From: Acidobacteriota bacterium
Lineage (GTDB): Bacteria > Acidobacteriota > Terriglobia > Bryobacterales > Bryobacteraceae
Reading direction: 5' to 3'
DNA length: 64,000 nucleotides
Assembly: GCA_014584705.1 (NCBI GenBank)
Contig: JACTMJ010000005.1
Coordinates: 1 to 64,000 of the forward strand
Of the stretch, positions 45,425 through 54,289 are shown piece by piece. The translations under genes and the position numbers were made by a program. The notes beneath the pieces were generated by a model. The model was given only the letters and a program-made list of their open reading frames with translations, had not been told where the DNA came from and ran no database searches. The first letter of the stretch is position 1, and each line of letters begins with the position of its first letter.

Positions 45425-46661
45425 TCTGGCGAACCTCCACGGATCGCGCATGCGCTTCCAGGCCCTCCGCTCGCGCCAGCGTGGTGACGGCAGGCAGGAT
45501 GCCTTGCAGCCCCTTGCGGGAAAGCTCCTGCACGGAAATCACCTTCAGGTAGTCGGCCGCGGAGAGCCCGCCTCGCAGGCGGGCGGCGCCATTCGTCGGC
45601 AGCACATGATTGGGTCCGGATGCGTAATCGCCGGCGGCTTCGGGGCTGTGCGGACCAACAAAAACGCTGCCCGCGTGCCGCACCTTGGAAAGCAGGCTGC
45701 GCGACGGGATGCTCAAATGTTCCGGCGCGAACAGATTCGACAACTCCACAGCCTGATCGAGGGAGTCCACCAGCAGGATCGCGCTGTTCTTGCGGATGGC
45801 AACCCGCGCGATGGGCGCCGTGGGCAGTGTTTCCAATTGCCGCTCAATCTCCGCGGAGACCGCCTCCGCTAACGTGCGCGAGGTCGTGAGCAGAATCGCG
45901 CTGGCGTCCGTATCGTGCTCGGCCTGGGCAAGCATGTCCGCAGCCAGATGAGCGGGTTTTCCCTCGGCGGCGATGAGCAGAATTTCCGTGGGGCCGGCGA
46001 TGAAGTCAATGCCCACTTCTCCGGCAAGCAGTTTCTTCGCGGCAGCAACGTAGATGCTGCCGGGGCCCACGATCCGGTCCGCCCTGGGGACGGTGCGCGT
46101 ACCGTAGGCGAATGCGGCGATGGCGTGAGCGCCGCCCATTTCAAAGACGTTTGATGCCCTCAGCACGGACGCAGTGCCGAAGATCTCATCCACGCCGCGC
46201 GGCGTCGCCACACAGACGTTCGGCACACCCGCCACCTGCGCTGGAATCACCGTCATCAGCAAGGTGGAAGGCAGCGGGTAACGGCCGGACGGAATGTATG
46301 CCGCCACCGTATCCAGCGGTCGCACAATCTGGCCGAGGCGAATGCCCGCGCTCACTTCCGCGTGGCGCTCCGCCGGCAACTGCGTCTTGGCGTATGCCCG
46401 AATGTTCGCGGAGGCCGTCTTGATTGCATCGCGGAAAGCGGGTGAGAGCCGTTTCGCCGCCGCATCCAGTTCCGCTTCCGGCACGCGCACCGTCTTGCGC
46501 TTGAGTCCATCGAACTTGCGCGCGTACTCCATGAGCGCCTTGTCGCCGCCCTTGCGTACCGCTTCCAGGATCGGGCGGACGATGCCCTCCGCTTCGTCCA
46601 GGCGCGCGGACTTTCGCTTAAGAAGGTTCTTCGCTTGCTTTGCTTCGAGAATCCGAATCAT
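45417..46661 (-). CDS. hisD: histidinol dehydrogenase
   Basis: HisD oxidises histidinol to histidine in two NAD-dependent steps. The 414-residue protein has YIPSGRYPLPSTLLMTVIPA, GPGSIYVAAAKKLL, GPTEILLIA and the zinc-ligand region in MLAQAEHDTDASA. The ATG at 46661 begins IRILEAKQAKNLL. It is 13 bases downstream of hisG. Confidence 0.95.
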   Translation of the reverse strand: MIRILEAKQAKNLLKRKSARLDEAEGIVRPILEAVRKGGDKALMEYARKFDGLKRKTVRVPEAELDAAAKRLSPAFRDAIKTASANIRAYAKTQLPAERHAEVSAGIRLGQIVRPLDTVAAYIPSGRYPLPSTLLMTVIPAQVAGVPNVCVATPRGVDEIFGTASVLRASNVFEMGGAHAIAAFAYGTRTVPRADRIVGPGSIYVAAAKKLLAGEVGIDFIAGPTEILLIAAEGKPAHLAADMLAQAEHDTDASAILLTTSRTLAEAVSAEIERQLETLPTAPIARVAIRKNSAILLVDSLDQAVELSNLFAPEHLSIPSRSLLSKVRHAGSVFVGPHSPEAAGDYASGPNHVLPTNGAARLRGGLSAADYLKVISVQELSRKGLQGILPAVTTLARAEGLEAHARSVEVRQNG

Positions 46662-46674
46662 GGGTGTGTGCCAG

Positions 46675-47547
46675 CTAGAGAACAATTTTGTTGAGCGGAT
46701 ATTCGACGATCCCCTGCGCGCCCGCTTCCTTCAGACGGGGAATGATGGTCCGCACCGTGACCTCTTCGACGATGGTATTGAGGGCTACCCAATCCTCGTC
46801 GCTCAGGCTGGAAATGGTGGGCCGCTTCAGCGCCGGCAGGGCCGCAAGCACGTTCGGGAGATTCGTCCGCTCCACGTTCATCATCAGGCCCACTTTGCTC
46901 AGCGCGTTCATCGCGCCTTCGAGCAGCAGCACCAGATCCTGGAGCTTGTGGTGTTTCCACGCGTCTCCCCAGGAGCCCAGGTTGGCGATGAACTGGGTGT
47001 TCGATTCGAGAATCGTCTCGACAATCCGCAGCTTGTTCGCGCGCAGAGAAGAGCCGGTCTCCGTCACTTCCACGATCGCGTCGGCAAGTTCCGGTGGTTT
47101 CACTTCGGTGGCGCCCCAACTGAACTCCACCCGCGCCTCAACGCCGTTATCGGCAAGCCACTTCTTCGTTGTGTTGACGAGTTCGGTTGCGATAGTCTTT
47201 CCCGCAAGATCCTTCACTCCCTGGATGGAGGAAGATTCCGGTACGGCGAGCACCCAGCGGACGCTGCGAAAACTCTGCTTCGAATACACCAGGTTGCTGA
47301 GCACCTCGACGTGCGCGCCGTTCTCTTGAATCCAGTCGCGCCCCGTGAGTCCGGCGTCCAGGATGCCGTTCTCCACGTAACGGGCCATCTCCTGGGCGCG
47401 GATCAGCATGCACTGGATTTCAGGATCGTCGATGCCGGGGTAATAGGAGCGGCTGTTGACGTTGATGTTGAAGCCCGCGCGGCGGAAAAGATCGATCGTG
47501 GCGTCCTGCAGGCTGCCTTTTGGGATTCCCAGCTTAAGCACGTTCAT
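46675..47547 (-). CDS. hisG: ATP phosphoribosyltransferase, long form
   Basis: HisG catalyses the first and committed step of histidine synthesis. At 290 residues it is the long form, with a C-terminal ACT-like domain (about 220-290) that gives histidine feedback, so it needs no HisZ. Motifs are [25 protein letters not shown] and the PRPP-binding region [12 protein letters not shown] followed by [14 protein letters not shown]. It is coupled to hisI by an ATGA overlap. Confidence 0.95.
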   Translation of the reverse strand: MNVLKLGIPKGSLQDATIDLFRRAGFNINVNSRSYYPGIDDPEIQCMLIRAQEMARYVENGILDAGLTGRDWIQENGAHVEVLSNLVYSKQSFRSVRWVLAVPESSSIQGVKDLAGKTIATELVNTTKKWLADNGVEARVEFSWGATEVKPPELADAIVEVTETGSSLRANKLRIVETILESNTQFIANLGSWGDAWKHHKLQDLVLLLEGAMNALSKVGLMMNVERTNLPNVLAALPALKRPTISSLSDEDWVALNTIVEEVTVRTIIPRLKEAGAQGIVEYPLNKIVL

Positions 47548-47924
47548 TTCTTGCCTCCGTAAACGCTGGCTTCGTCGTACACTTTCTCATCGGTCACTGC
47601 CCATTCGCCCTCTCGCCACTCCCGGAAGAAGCAGCTTTCGTAGCCCTCGTGGCAAACGCCCGGTCCATGGGCCACCACCTTGAGCAGCACGGTATCCTGG
47701 TCGCAATCCGTGCGGATCTCCTTCACCTCCAGGCGATGTCCGGAAGATTCTCCCTTCATCCATAACTTGTTGCGAGTGCGGCTATAAAAAGTCGCAAAGC
47801 CGGTTTCGAGCGTCTTCCGCCAGGCTTCTTCGTTCATAAAGCCCACCATGAGCACACGATTCGTTTCGGAATCCTGGATGACGGCAGGCACAAGGCCATC
47901 GAGTTTGGTGAAGTCAAGATTCAT
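47544..47924 (-). CDS. hisI: phosphoribosyl-AMP cyclohydrolase
   Basis: The 126-residue enzyme opens the adenine ring of PR-AMP. It has [26 protein letters not shown], the metal-binding DCDQD in [13 protein letters not shown] and cysteines in [14 protein letters not shown]. It is monofunctional: no HisE domain is attached and no hisE lies in the operon. The ATG at 47924 lies 16 bases after the leader terminator, so read-through is needed for its expression. Confidence 0.95.
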   Translation of the reverse strand: MNLDFTKLDGLVPAVIQDSETNRVLMVGFMNEEAWRKTLETGFATFYSRTRNKLWMKGESSGHRLEVKEIRTDCDQDTVLLKVVAHGPGVCHEGYESCFFREWREGEWAVTDEKVYDEASVYGGKK

Positions 47925-47940
47925 CGCAGTAGCCACCAAT

Positions 47941-47967
47941 AGAAAAGCCCGCCTGAAAAAGGCGGGC
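47941..47967 (-). terminator. his operon attenuator (intrinsic terminator in the leader)
   Basis: On the minus strand GCCCGCCT (47967-47960) pairs with AGGCGGGC (47954-47947) around a five-base loop, followed by TTTTCT. The 5' arm can instead pair as CGCCCGC (47968-47962) with GCGGGCG (48006-48000) inside the leader-peptide gene, forming an antiterminator. The terminator lies between leader peptide and hisI, so transcription would continue only when ribosomes stall at the leader His codons. Confidence 0.85.
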
Positions 47968-47990
47968 GGCAAAGTCAGAAAAGTTGGCGA

Positions 47991-48062
47991 TTACCAACAC
48001 GCCCGCGCACACGGTGGATGATGATGCCCGTGGTGATGCGCTGCTGTGCGGAAAATTACCAT
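47991..48062 (-). CDS. hisL: his operon leader peptide
   Basis: A 23-codon frame (ATG at 48062, TAA at 47991) reads MVIFRTAA, then HHHGHHH, then PPCARACW. Six of seven consecutive codons are His (CAT CAC CAC GGG CAT CAT CAT), the hallmark of a his attenuator. The stop lies 23 bases before the terminator stem. A small pause hairpin is possible: CACGG (48032-48028) with CCGTG (48014-48010). The -10-like TATCCT is so close that the message would start only a few bases before the ATG. It lies 66 bases upstream of hisI. Confidence 0.88.
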   Translation of the reverse strand: MVIFRTAAHHHGHHHPPCARACW

Positions 48063-48070
48063 CCGAACGT

Positions 48071-48099
48071 AGGATAGCAAAATCGGGAGCGTACGTGAG
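48071..48099 (-). promoter_or_regulatory. putative his operon promoter
   Basis: On the minus strand TATCCT (48076-48071) resembles a -10 box and CTCACG (48099-48094), 17 bases upstream, is a weak -35. Transcription would begin near 48064. The whole space between the GH13 stop codon (48153) and the leader peptide is only 90 bases, so the promoter must lie here or further upstream. Confidence 0.4.
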
Positions 48100-48152
48100 C
48101 CGAAGGCGGGTAGAAGCTCGAAAAAACAACGGAGCATCCGGTTCCCGCCGGG

Positions 48153-50021
48153 CTAAGGTAACGGCACGATCGCTCTCAGCCAGCGCACCTCATACGGCTT
48201 GAGCTTCAGGCGCAGGCCTCCTCCAGCGCCCGGAATTGTTTCGCCCGTAAGCAGGCCCACCCAGGTTTGCACCGGGTAGTGTAGCTGTTCCGCCGTGGCA
48301 CAAAAATCCTGATATGCGTTCGTGATGTTGGTCAGGCAGAGCACCAACTCTTTTCCGTCCAGGCTCTCGCGGTAGACAGAGAAGATCGCTGGTGTGACGA
48401 AGAGCACCCGTTGCGCGGCCGCGGGATGAAATGCCGAGGAGGCCACGCGAACGGAAATCATGTTGCTGAAGCGGTGCGCGATACGTGCGGCGGCGGAACT
48501 CGAATCCTGTAATTGCTCGAAAAGCGCCGGAGCATTGATCGTGTTCCGGTTGATACTGCGGGGGTCCTTGGAGTCGATGGGCGTGTCGGCTGTGACGTGC
48601 GCGCCGATAATGCTCGGCAGGTACACAGCCGCCACCCCTTTCATCGTGAGCGCGATTGCCCGTGAAGCCAGGAAGCGGTCGATCTTGATGTCCGGGTTTT
48701 CGCCGTCGTTATCCGAATTGATGGCGTTGAACCAGGGGATGTTCAATTCGTAGGGTGTTGTTGTGCCGTCCGAATTGGTTCGCATCGAAACCAGTCCGCC
48801 ATGGGCGTAGGTGCGGTCCACCAACTGCTGCACCTCGTTCGGGGAAAGAATGTTGCGGACGGGTAGCAGCCCGATTCCGTCGTGCGAATCGAGGAAATTG
48901 AAAAATGTCGTGGTCAGCGAAGGCGTGCTCAAGGAAGCAGCCCAGTGGGCAAGATACGTGCAGTCCCCGGAATGGAGCGTCCAAAGCACCAGAGGCGGCA
49001 GCGCAAAGTTGTACACCATGTGCGCCTCGTTGTGGCCGTCCCCGAAATAGCTGATGTTGTCTTCGTGCGGAACGTTGGTTTCGGTGATCAGGCCCACCGT
49101 GGGCGCCACCACGTCCATCGCGGCGCGGAAAAGCTGGATCAACGCGTGTGTTTGCCTGAGATGGGCGCAAGTGGTGCCCAGTTCGCGCCAGAGATAGGTG
49201 GCGGCATCGAGCCGCAGGATATCGGCACCTTGCCGCACGTAGTAGAGCAGCACCTCCAGTACGCGGAATAGCACCTTCTCGTTGTGATAGTTGAGGTCGA
49301 TCTGATCGGCGCTGAACGTGGTCCACACGTGCTTGACGCCGCGCAATGTAGGGAAGGCGGTCAGCAGGCTGGAGGTCCGGGGGCGAAGTATCAGGCGGAG
49401 GTGATCGGGGCTGATCGCTTCTTTCGTCGAAAAGCTGATAAAGAAATTCTCATACTCCGGATTGCCATTCAGAAACTCCCGAAACCAGAGACTTTGCGCG
49501 GAGACGTGGTTCACCACCCCATCGAACATCAGGCGACGTGTCTCCCCCAGCAGGCGGATGTCGTCCCAGGTGCCCAGGTGCGGGTCCACCTCCGTGTAGT
49601 CGATAACACTGAACCCGCGGTCGGAGGAATACGGGAAAAACGGCAGCAGATGAACCACGTTGAAGGTTCCCGCAAAAACCTCGTCGAAAATCTGCCGAAG
49701 GGTGGCCAGCGGAGGCGTGTTCGGGCTGTGGATCAGATCCCCATAAGTGATCGCGACGATGTCACGTTCCGTGAAGCGGTCAAGTTCCTGGAAGTCTCGA
49801 TCCCGTTTCCGGAGCTCCTCGGGTTTGTGCGCGGCATGCACCTGAAGAATCCGTTCCACTTCCGGGTAGAAGCGGGCGGCCCCCTCCTCTCCATAGAGGA
49901 TCTCCAGAGCGCTGAGTAACCGCTCGCGCGATTCGGGAGGGATTTGTTGCAGTTCCTTCGTGTAGTCCGGGCGCTCTTCGTATGCGATCCGGCGAAAAGG
50001 GGCGGAGCGAACGTCACTCAT
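48153..50021 (-). CDS. GH13 sugar phosphorylase (sucrose / glucosylglycerate phosphorylase type)
   Basis: The 622-residue (beta/alpha)8 enzyme looks like GH13 subfamily 18. It has VVHLLPFFPYSSDRGFSV and DYTEVDPHLGTW, the nucleophile Asp in ADILRLDAATYLW, the acid/base Glu in LITETNVPHED and the third Asp in NFLDSHDGIGLLPV. This subfamily phosphorolyses sucrose, sucrose-6-phosphate or glucosylglycerate, giving glucose-1-phosphate. No signal peptide is present, so it is cytoplasmic. It overlaps trmFO by four bases (ATGA). Which sugar it uses cannot be decided here. Confidence 0.85.
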   Translation of the reverse strand: MSDVRSAPFRRIAYEERPDYTKELQQIPPESRERLLSALEILYGEEGAARFYPEVERILQVHAAHKPEELRKRDRDFQELDRFTERDIVAITYGDLIHSPNTPPLATLRQIFDEVFAGTFNVVHLLPFFPYSSDRGFSVIDYTEVDPHLGTWDDIRLLGETRRLMFDGVVNHVSAQSLWFREFLNGNPEYENFFISFSTKEAISPDHLRLILRPRTSSLLTAFPTLRGVKHVWTTFSADQIDLNYHNEKVLFRVLEVLLYYVRQGADILRLDAATYLWRELGTTCAHLRQTHALIQLFRAAMDVVAPTVGLITETNVPHEDNISYFGDGHNEAHMVYNFALPPLVLWTLHSGDCTYLAHWAASLSTPSLTTTFFNFLDSHDGIGLLPVRNILSPNEVQQLVDRTYAHGGLVSMRTNSDGTTTPYELNIPWFNAINSDNDGENPDIKIDRFLASRAIALTMKGVAAVYLPSIIGAHVTADTPIDSKDPRSINRNTINAPALFEQLQDSSSAAARIAHRFSNMISVRVASSAFHPAAAQRVLFVTPAIFSVYRESLDGKELVLCLTNITNAYQDFCATAEQLHYPVQTWVGLLTGETIPGAGGGLRLKLKPYEVRWLRAIVPLP

Positions 50022-51394
50022 ACACCGGCCTCGGCTGTTTCCTGGCTCTTCGGCACCCCGGCATGCCCTTCGTTAAGGTGCCGTTCCAGTTCGTAGGCTG
50101 CGTCTCTGCAGATCTCGGCGTGCCGGGCTTTGCGATCCCGGCGAAATCGCAACCGGCGCTCTTCGTCGAGAGGGGGCAGAAGATCGAACGTAATGTTGGC
50201 GGGTTGGTAGTGTCCGGCATCGGCATGCGTCATGTAATGGCAGAGCGATCCAAGCGCCGTCGCGCGCGGAAAGGGCCGGGGTTCCGCGCCGCGTGCAAGT
50301 GCCGCTGCATGGATTCCCGCCATCAGCCCGGTGGCAATCGATTCCACGTAGCCTTCCACTCCGCAGATCTGCCCGGCGAAGAAGATTCTGGGTTCGTTTC
50401 GCAATTGGAGCGTTTCGTTCAACAGAGCCGGCGCATTGATGTAGGTGTTGCGATGGATCTGGCCGTAGCGCACGAACTCCGCGTTCTCCAGGCCCGGAAT
50501 CATGCGAAAGACGCGTTGCTGTTCCGCGAAGCGAAGATAGTTCTGAAAGCCCACCAGATTGTAGCTGTCGGCGCGCGCATTCTCCTGCCGGAGTTGTACG
50601 GCGGCATAGGGCCAGCGCCCGGTTCGCGGATCCGTAAGGCCCACCGGCTTCATCGGACCGAAACGTAAGGTATCCCTGCCCCGCCGCGCCAGTTCCTCGA
50701 TCGGCAGACAGGATTCGAAATAAGGAACATCCTCGGGGATGTGCGCGCTGTACTGCTGGGCCGCGGCCAGCGCATCGAGAAACGCTTCGTATTCCAGGCG
50801 ATCAAAGGGGCAGTTGACATAATCGGCGCTGTCGTCGAGGCCCTTATCGTAGCGATTGGCGCGGAAGGCGATCTCCATATTGATCGAATCCGCCCACACA
50901 ATCGGACTGATCGAATCGTAGAAAAAGAGGCGCTCGCTCCCGGTAAGCAGGGCGATGGATTCGGCCAGGGGGTCGCTCGTGAGCGGGCCGGAAGCAATCA
51001 CCACCAGCCCCTCGCCGGGGACGGCCGCAACTTCTTCCCGGCGGATCTCCACAAGTGGGTGGGCTTCGAGTGCCTCGGTAATCCCGGTGCTAAAGCGTTC
51101 CCGGTCCACCGTCAGGGCGTTGCCGCCGGGCACCCGCGCACATTCCGCGGCACGCATCAGCAGGCTGCCCATCCGCCGCATCTCCTGTTTGAGTTGCCAG
51201 GGTGCGGTGTTTGGAGAGTCGCTCTTCAGGGAATTGCTGCAAACCAGTTCGCCGAAGTCGCCCGTCTGGTGAGCGGGGGTCCGCTTCGCCGGTCGCATTT
51301 CGTAAAGAAGCACTGGGATGCCGGCGTTCGCTGCCTGCCAGGCTGCTTCACATCCAGCCAGCCCGGCGCCAATGACGATGATCGGTTGTTTCAC
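50018..51394 (-). CDS. trmFO: methylenetetrahydrofolate--tRNA-(uracil-5-)-methyltransferase
   Basis: TrmFO forms m5U54 (ribothymidine) in the tRNA T loop using methylene-THF and FADH2. The 458-residue protein has the FAD-binding IIVIGAGLAGCEAAWQ, then LYEMRPAKRTPAHQT, FGELVCSNSLKSD (with the conserved Cys), YDSISPIVWADSI and AGQICGVEGYVESIATG. The GTG start at 51394 fits the Rossmann motif at the N-terminus. It is upstream of and coupled to the GH13 gene, and divergent from metK. Confidence 0.95.
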   Translation of the reverse strand: MKQPIIVIGAGLAGCEAAWQAANAGIPVLLYEMRPAKRTPAHQTGDFGELVCSNSLKSDSPNTAPWQLKQEMRRMGSLLMRAAECARVPGGNALTVDRERFSTGITEALEAHPLVEIRREEVAAVPGEGLVVIASGPLTSDPLAESIALLTGSERLFFYDSISPIVWADSINMEIAFRANRYDKGLDDSADYVNCPFDRLEYEAFLDALAAAQQYSAHIPEDVPYFESCLPIEELARRGRDTLRFGPMKPVGLTDPRTGRWPYAAVQLRQENARADSYNLVGFQNYLRFAEQQRVFRMIPGLENAEFVRYGQIHRNTYINAPALLNETLQLRNEPRIFFAGQICGVEGYVESIATGLMAGIHAAALARGAEPRPFPRATALGSLCHYMTHADAGHYQPANITFDLLPPLDEERRLRFRRDRKARHAEICRDAAYELERHLNEGHAGVPKSQETAEAGV

Positions 51395-51429
51395 GATTCG
51401 AAGCGTTCAACGATGGGCGTCGTGCCCTC

Positions 51430-51435
51430 ATTATA
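51430..51435 (-). promoter_or_regulatory. -10 element (TATAAT) upstream of trmFO
   Basis: Reading on the minus strand, TATAAT lies at 51435-51430, 35 bases before the trmFO GTG. No convincing -35 was found at the usual distance. Confidence 0.4.
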
Positions 51436-51474
51436 GCGGTCCGCCCGGTTTTGAGCGACCAATAAGGTCCGGGA

Positions 51475-51503
51475 TTGACGCGACTCCAGTTCCTCCGTAC
51501 ACT
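51475..51503 (+). promoter_or_regulatory. sigma-70-type promoter for metK
   Basis: TTGACG (51475-51480) and TACACT (51498-51503) are separated by exactly 17 bases. The start of transcription would be near 51510, leaving about 117 bases of leader before metK. Confidence 0.6.
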
Positions 51504-51509
51504 TAGAAG

Positions 51510-51626
51510 GTTAGGCCAGCGCTCCTTCGTCCCGCCGTTATTCTCGTAATTCATTGTATTCGAAGGATTTACGTGACAGCCTGAGGATCGGCCTGGCAAG
51601 CACCTGATTGAGGAGGATTTACTATC
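51510..51626 (+). promoter_or_regulatory. long structured metK leader, possible cis-regulatory RNA
   Basis: TCCTTCG (51523-51529) pairs perfectly with CGAAGGA (51561-51567). The 3' part ends in the AGGAGG Shine-Dalgarno at 51611-51616. Methionine-cycle genes often carry SAM or SAH riboswitches, but I do not recognise a SAM-I, SAM-II or SAH consensus here. There is no obvious terminator, so any control would be at translation. Confidence 0.35.
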
Positions 51627-52787
51627 GTGGCAGGAGTTCGCCATATTTTCACCTCAGAGTCGGTTTCTGAAGGCCATCCGGATAAACTGGCCGATCAACT
51701 TTCCGACTCCGTCCTCGACGCCGTCCTTCGCGACGACCCCCGGGGCCGTGTTGCCTGTGAAGTCCTCGTGACTACCGGACTCGTTCTGGTAGCCGGCGAA
51801 ATTACAACCACCAGCTACATCGATATCCCCACCCTCGTCCGCGAGGTGGTTCTCGATGTCGGCTATAACGATGCGCGTATGGGTTTTGACGGCAAGACCT
51901 GCAGCGTCCTCAATGCCATCCAGGCGCAATCGCCGGATATCGCCATGGGCGTGGATACCGGCGGTGCCGGAGACCAGGGCCTCATGTTCGGCTATGCCTG
52001 CGACGAAACCCCCGAACTGATGCCGCTGCCGATTATGCTCGCTCATCAGTTGGTAAAGCAGAATACGGACGTGCGCCGCGCCGGCAAACTGAAGTTCCTG
52101 CGGCCGGATTCGAAGAGCCAGGTGAGCGTGGAGTACGACGGCGATAAGCCGGTTCGTCTGGAAGCGGTGGTGATCTCCACCCAGCACGACGACGAAGTTT
52201 CCACCGAAGACCTGCGCGCGGCGGTGAAAGCCGAGATTATTGACCCGATCGTCCCTGGCGCGATGGTGGATGCGAACACGAAGTTCCACATCAACCCCAC
52301 CGGGCGGTTTGTCATCGGCGGACCCCACGGCGACACCGGCCTCACCGGGCGTAAGATCATCGTGGATTCCTATGGCGGCATGGGTCGCCATGGCGGCGGT
52401 GCCTTCTCCGGCAAGGATCCGACAAAGGTGGACCGTTCGGCCTGCTACATGGCGCGTCACGTGGCGAAGAACATCGTCGCTTCCGGCCTCGCGTCCAGGG
52501 CGGAAGTGCAGTTGGCCTATGCCATCGGCGTTGCCGAACCCGTCTCCGTGATGGTGGATACCTTCGGTACCGGGCAGATTGGCGACGATCGGATTTCCGA
52601 TCTCGTCCGCGAAATCTTCCCGCTGACGCCCAAGGGCATCATCGATTACCTGAACCTTCGCCGGCCGATCTATCGCGCCACGGCGGCTTACGGCCACTTC
52701 GGGCGCAGCGGCGATACCTTCCCGTGGGAATCGACGGCGAAAGCGGAAGACCTGCGCTCCGCCGCCGGCGCCGCGGCGACCGCCTAA
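51627..52787 (+). CDS. metK: S-adenosylmethionine synthetase
   Basis: MetK makes SAM from methionine and ATP. The 386-residue protein has the ATP-binding [14 protein letters not shown], the [12 protein letters not shown] motif (here GGAGDQG), [20 protein letters not shown] and the Lys-rich [13 protein letters not shown]. Start is a GTG at 51627, with AGGAGG ten bases upstream. No SAH hydrolase gene is adjacent. Confidence 0.97.
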   Translation: MAGVRHIFTSESVSEGHPDKLADQLSDSVLDAVLRDDPRGRVACEVLVTTGLVLVAGEITTTSYIDIPTLVREVVLDVGYNDARMGFDGKTCSVLNAIQAQSPDIAMGVDTGGAGDQGLMFGYACDETPELMPLPIMLAHQLVKQNTDVRRAGKLKFLRPDSKSQVSVEYDGDKPVRLEAVVISTQHDDEVSTEDLRAAVKAEIIDPIVPGAMVDANTKFHINPTGRFVIGGPHGDTGLTGRKIIVDSYGGMGRHGGGAFSGKDPTKVDRSACYMARHVAKNIVASGLASRAEVQLAYAIGVAEPVSVMVDTFGTGQIGDDRISDLVREIFPLTPKGIIDYLNLRRPIYRATAAYGHFGRSGDTFPWESTAKAEDLRSAAGAAATA

Positions 52788-52838
52788 GCCGGAACGGGAC
52801 GCACCGGCACGTGCTCCCGCGGGCCGAATTTGCACTGT

Positions 52839-52879
52839 GTGGAAACGCCGGGCGCTCGATCAAGAGCGCCCGGTTCCAC
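52839..52879 (+). terminator. hairpin after metK
   Basis: CCGGGCGCTC (52848-52857) pairs with GAGCGCCCGG (52864-52873), and GTGGAA (52839-52844) pairs outside with TTCCAC (52874-52879), with a three-base bulge. The 16-pair hairpin has no T-run but is well placed between metK and tig. Confidence 0.55.
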
Positions 52880-52993
52880 GAAGGTTCACCCGGAAACAGG
52901 CCCCCCGGGAATCACGCGCAACGATGAATGCGGCCTTCCCCGAGAGCCGCCACAAGCCCCAAGAGCGAATCTCTCCCTAAAGAGGACACTACC

Positions 52994-54289
52994 TTGTCAG
53001 ACGATTGCAAGCGCACTTTAGATATCACCATCCCGGTCGAGGAGGTGGAAAAGACGACCCGCCACGTGGTGGAGGAACTCGGCGCAAAAGCGAAACTTCC
53101 CGGTTTCCGGCCGGGCAAGGTGCCGGCCAACGTGATTCTTGCGCGGTTTAAGGACCAGGTGCGTCAGAATGTCCTCGATCACTTGCTAGGCCCTGCGTTC
53201 AATCGGAAAGCAAGCGAACTCTCTCTTCAGGTAGTGGGAACGCCAACCGTGAAGGACTTGAAATTCGAAGAGGGCCAGCCGGTGGAGTTTACCGCCGAAT
53301 TTGAAGTGCAGCCGGAATTCGAATTGCAGGATTACAACAACTTGACGGTTCCCTACGAAGAGCAGCAGGCAAGCGAGGAGGATGTCGAAGCACGTCTGAA
53401 CGCCCTCCGCGAGCAGCGTGCCGAATTTGTGAATGTGGATCCGCGCCCCATCGAAGACGGCGATTTCGCGGTGATCGCTCTCGAAAGCCTTTCGAGCGTT
53501 GGGACCGAAGAGCCCATCAAGCAGGACGAAATGAATCTCGAAGTAGGCGGCGAGTACACCCTGCCCGAGTTCACCGAGAACGTCAAGGGCATGGAAGTGG
53601 GAGATTCCAAAGAGTTTGACGTCGCTTACCCGGAAGACTACGGCGGCCGCAACCTCGCTGGCCGCACGGTGACTTACCGCGTGACCGTGAACGGCATCCG
53701 CAAGCGCGAACTGCCCGAGCTGAACGACGAGTTCGCCCGGGACATGGGCGACTACAAGACGTTCGACGACCTCAGGGACAATGTGCGGCGCTCCATCCTC
53801 GCGGAGCGCGAGTATGTGGCCCGCGAGCGCGCCAAAGAGGCGATTGTAGATTTACTGAGCAATGCCTATACATTCCCCGTGCCCGATGCGTACGTGAATC
53901 AGCAGGTGGAAACCCAGGTTCGGCGCCAGATCCGTAATCTTGCGGCGCAAGGTGCCGATATGAATAACGTACAGATCGATTGGGAAAAGGTAATCGCCGA
54001 GCAGAAGGAACCGGCGGCCAAGTCCGTACGGGCCGGCATCGTGCTCGAAAAGATTGCGGCCGCGGAATCAGTCGAAGTCACTCAAAAGGAAGTGAATGAT
54101 GAGGTTGCGCGGATTGCCAGGAGAGAGAATGTCGCTCCGGCGGCGCTGCGAGAGCGCCTGGAAAAGGATGGCAGTTTAGGCCGCATCGCGCATCAGATGC
54201 AAACGGACAAGACGTTGAACCTGCTCCTGGAGAGGGCCACGAAAGTGCCGCCTTCACCCGAGTCCACGGCACCCGAAGCGGAGGCCTAG
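52994..54289 (+). CDS. tig: trigger factor
   Basis: Trigger factor binds the ribosome exit tunnel and folds nascent chains. The N-terminal domain has LPGFRPGKVPANVI (the GFRxGxxP ribosome-binding loop). A PPIase-like domain (about 150-240) and a long helical C-terminal chaperone domain follow. The TTG at 52994 has AGAGGA about seven bases upstream and gives the normal N-terminus (SDDCKRTLDITIPVEEV); an in-frame ATG at 52928 lacks a Shine-Dalgarno. The product has 431 residues. Confidence 0.93.
   Translation: MSDDCKRTLDITIPVEEVEKTTRHVVEELGAKAKLPGFRPGKVPANVILARFKDQVRQNVLDHLLGPAFNRKASELSLQVVGTPTVKDLKFEEGQPVEFTAEFEVQPEFELQDYNNLTVPYEEQQASEEDVEARLNALREQRAEFVNVDPRPIEDGDFAVIALESLSSVGTEEPIKQDEMNLEVGGEYTLPEFTENVKGMEVGDSKEFDVAYPEDYGGRNLAGRTVTYRVTVNGIRKRELPELNDEFARDMGDYKTFDDLRDNVRRSILAEREYVARERAKEAIVDLLSNAYTFPVPDAYVNQQVETQVRRQIRNLAAQGADMNNVQIDWEKVIAEQKEPAAKSVRAGIVLEKIAAAESVEVTQKEVNDEVARIARRENVAPAALRERLEKDGSLGRIAHQMQTDKTLNLLLERATKVPPSPESTAPEAEA

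Noticed and set aside
47984..48202. 72-codon plus-strand frame across the his leader
   Set aside because: It is antisense to the his leader peptide and promoter, has no ribosome binding site and resembles no family.
51510..51626. Known SAM-I, SAM-II or SAH riboswitch
   Set aside because: I looked for the consensus core elements and could not place them; only a generic structured leader is reported.
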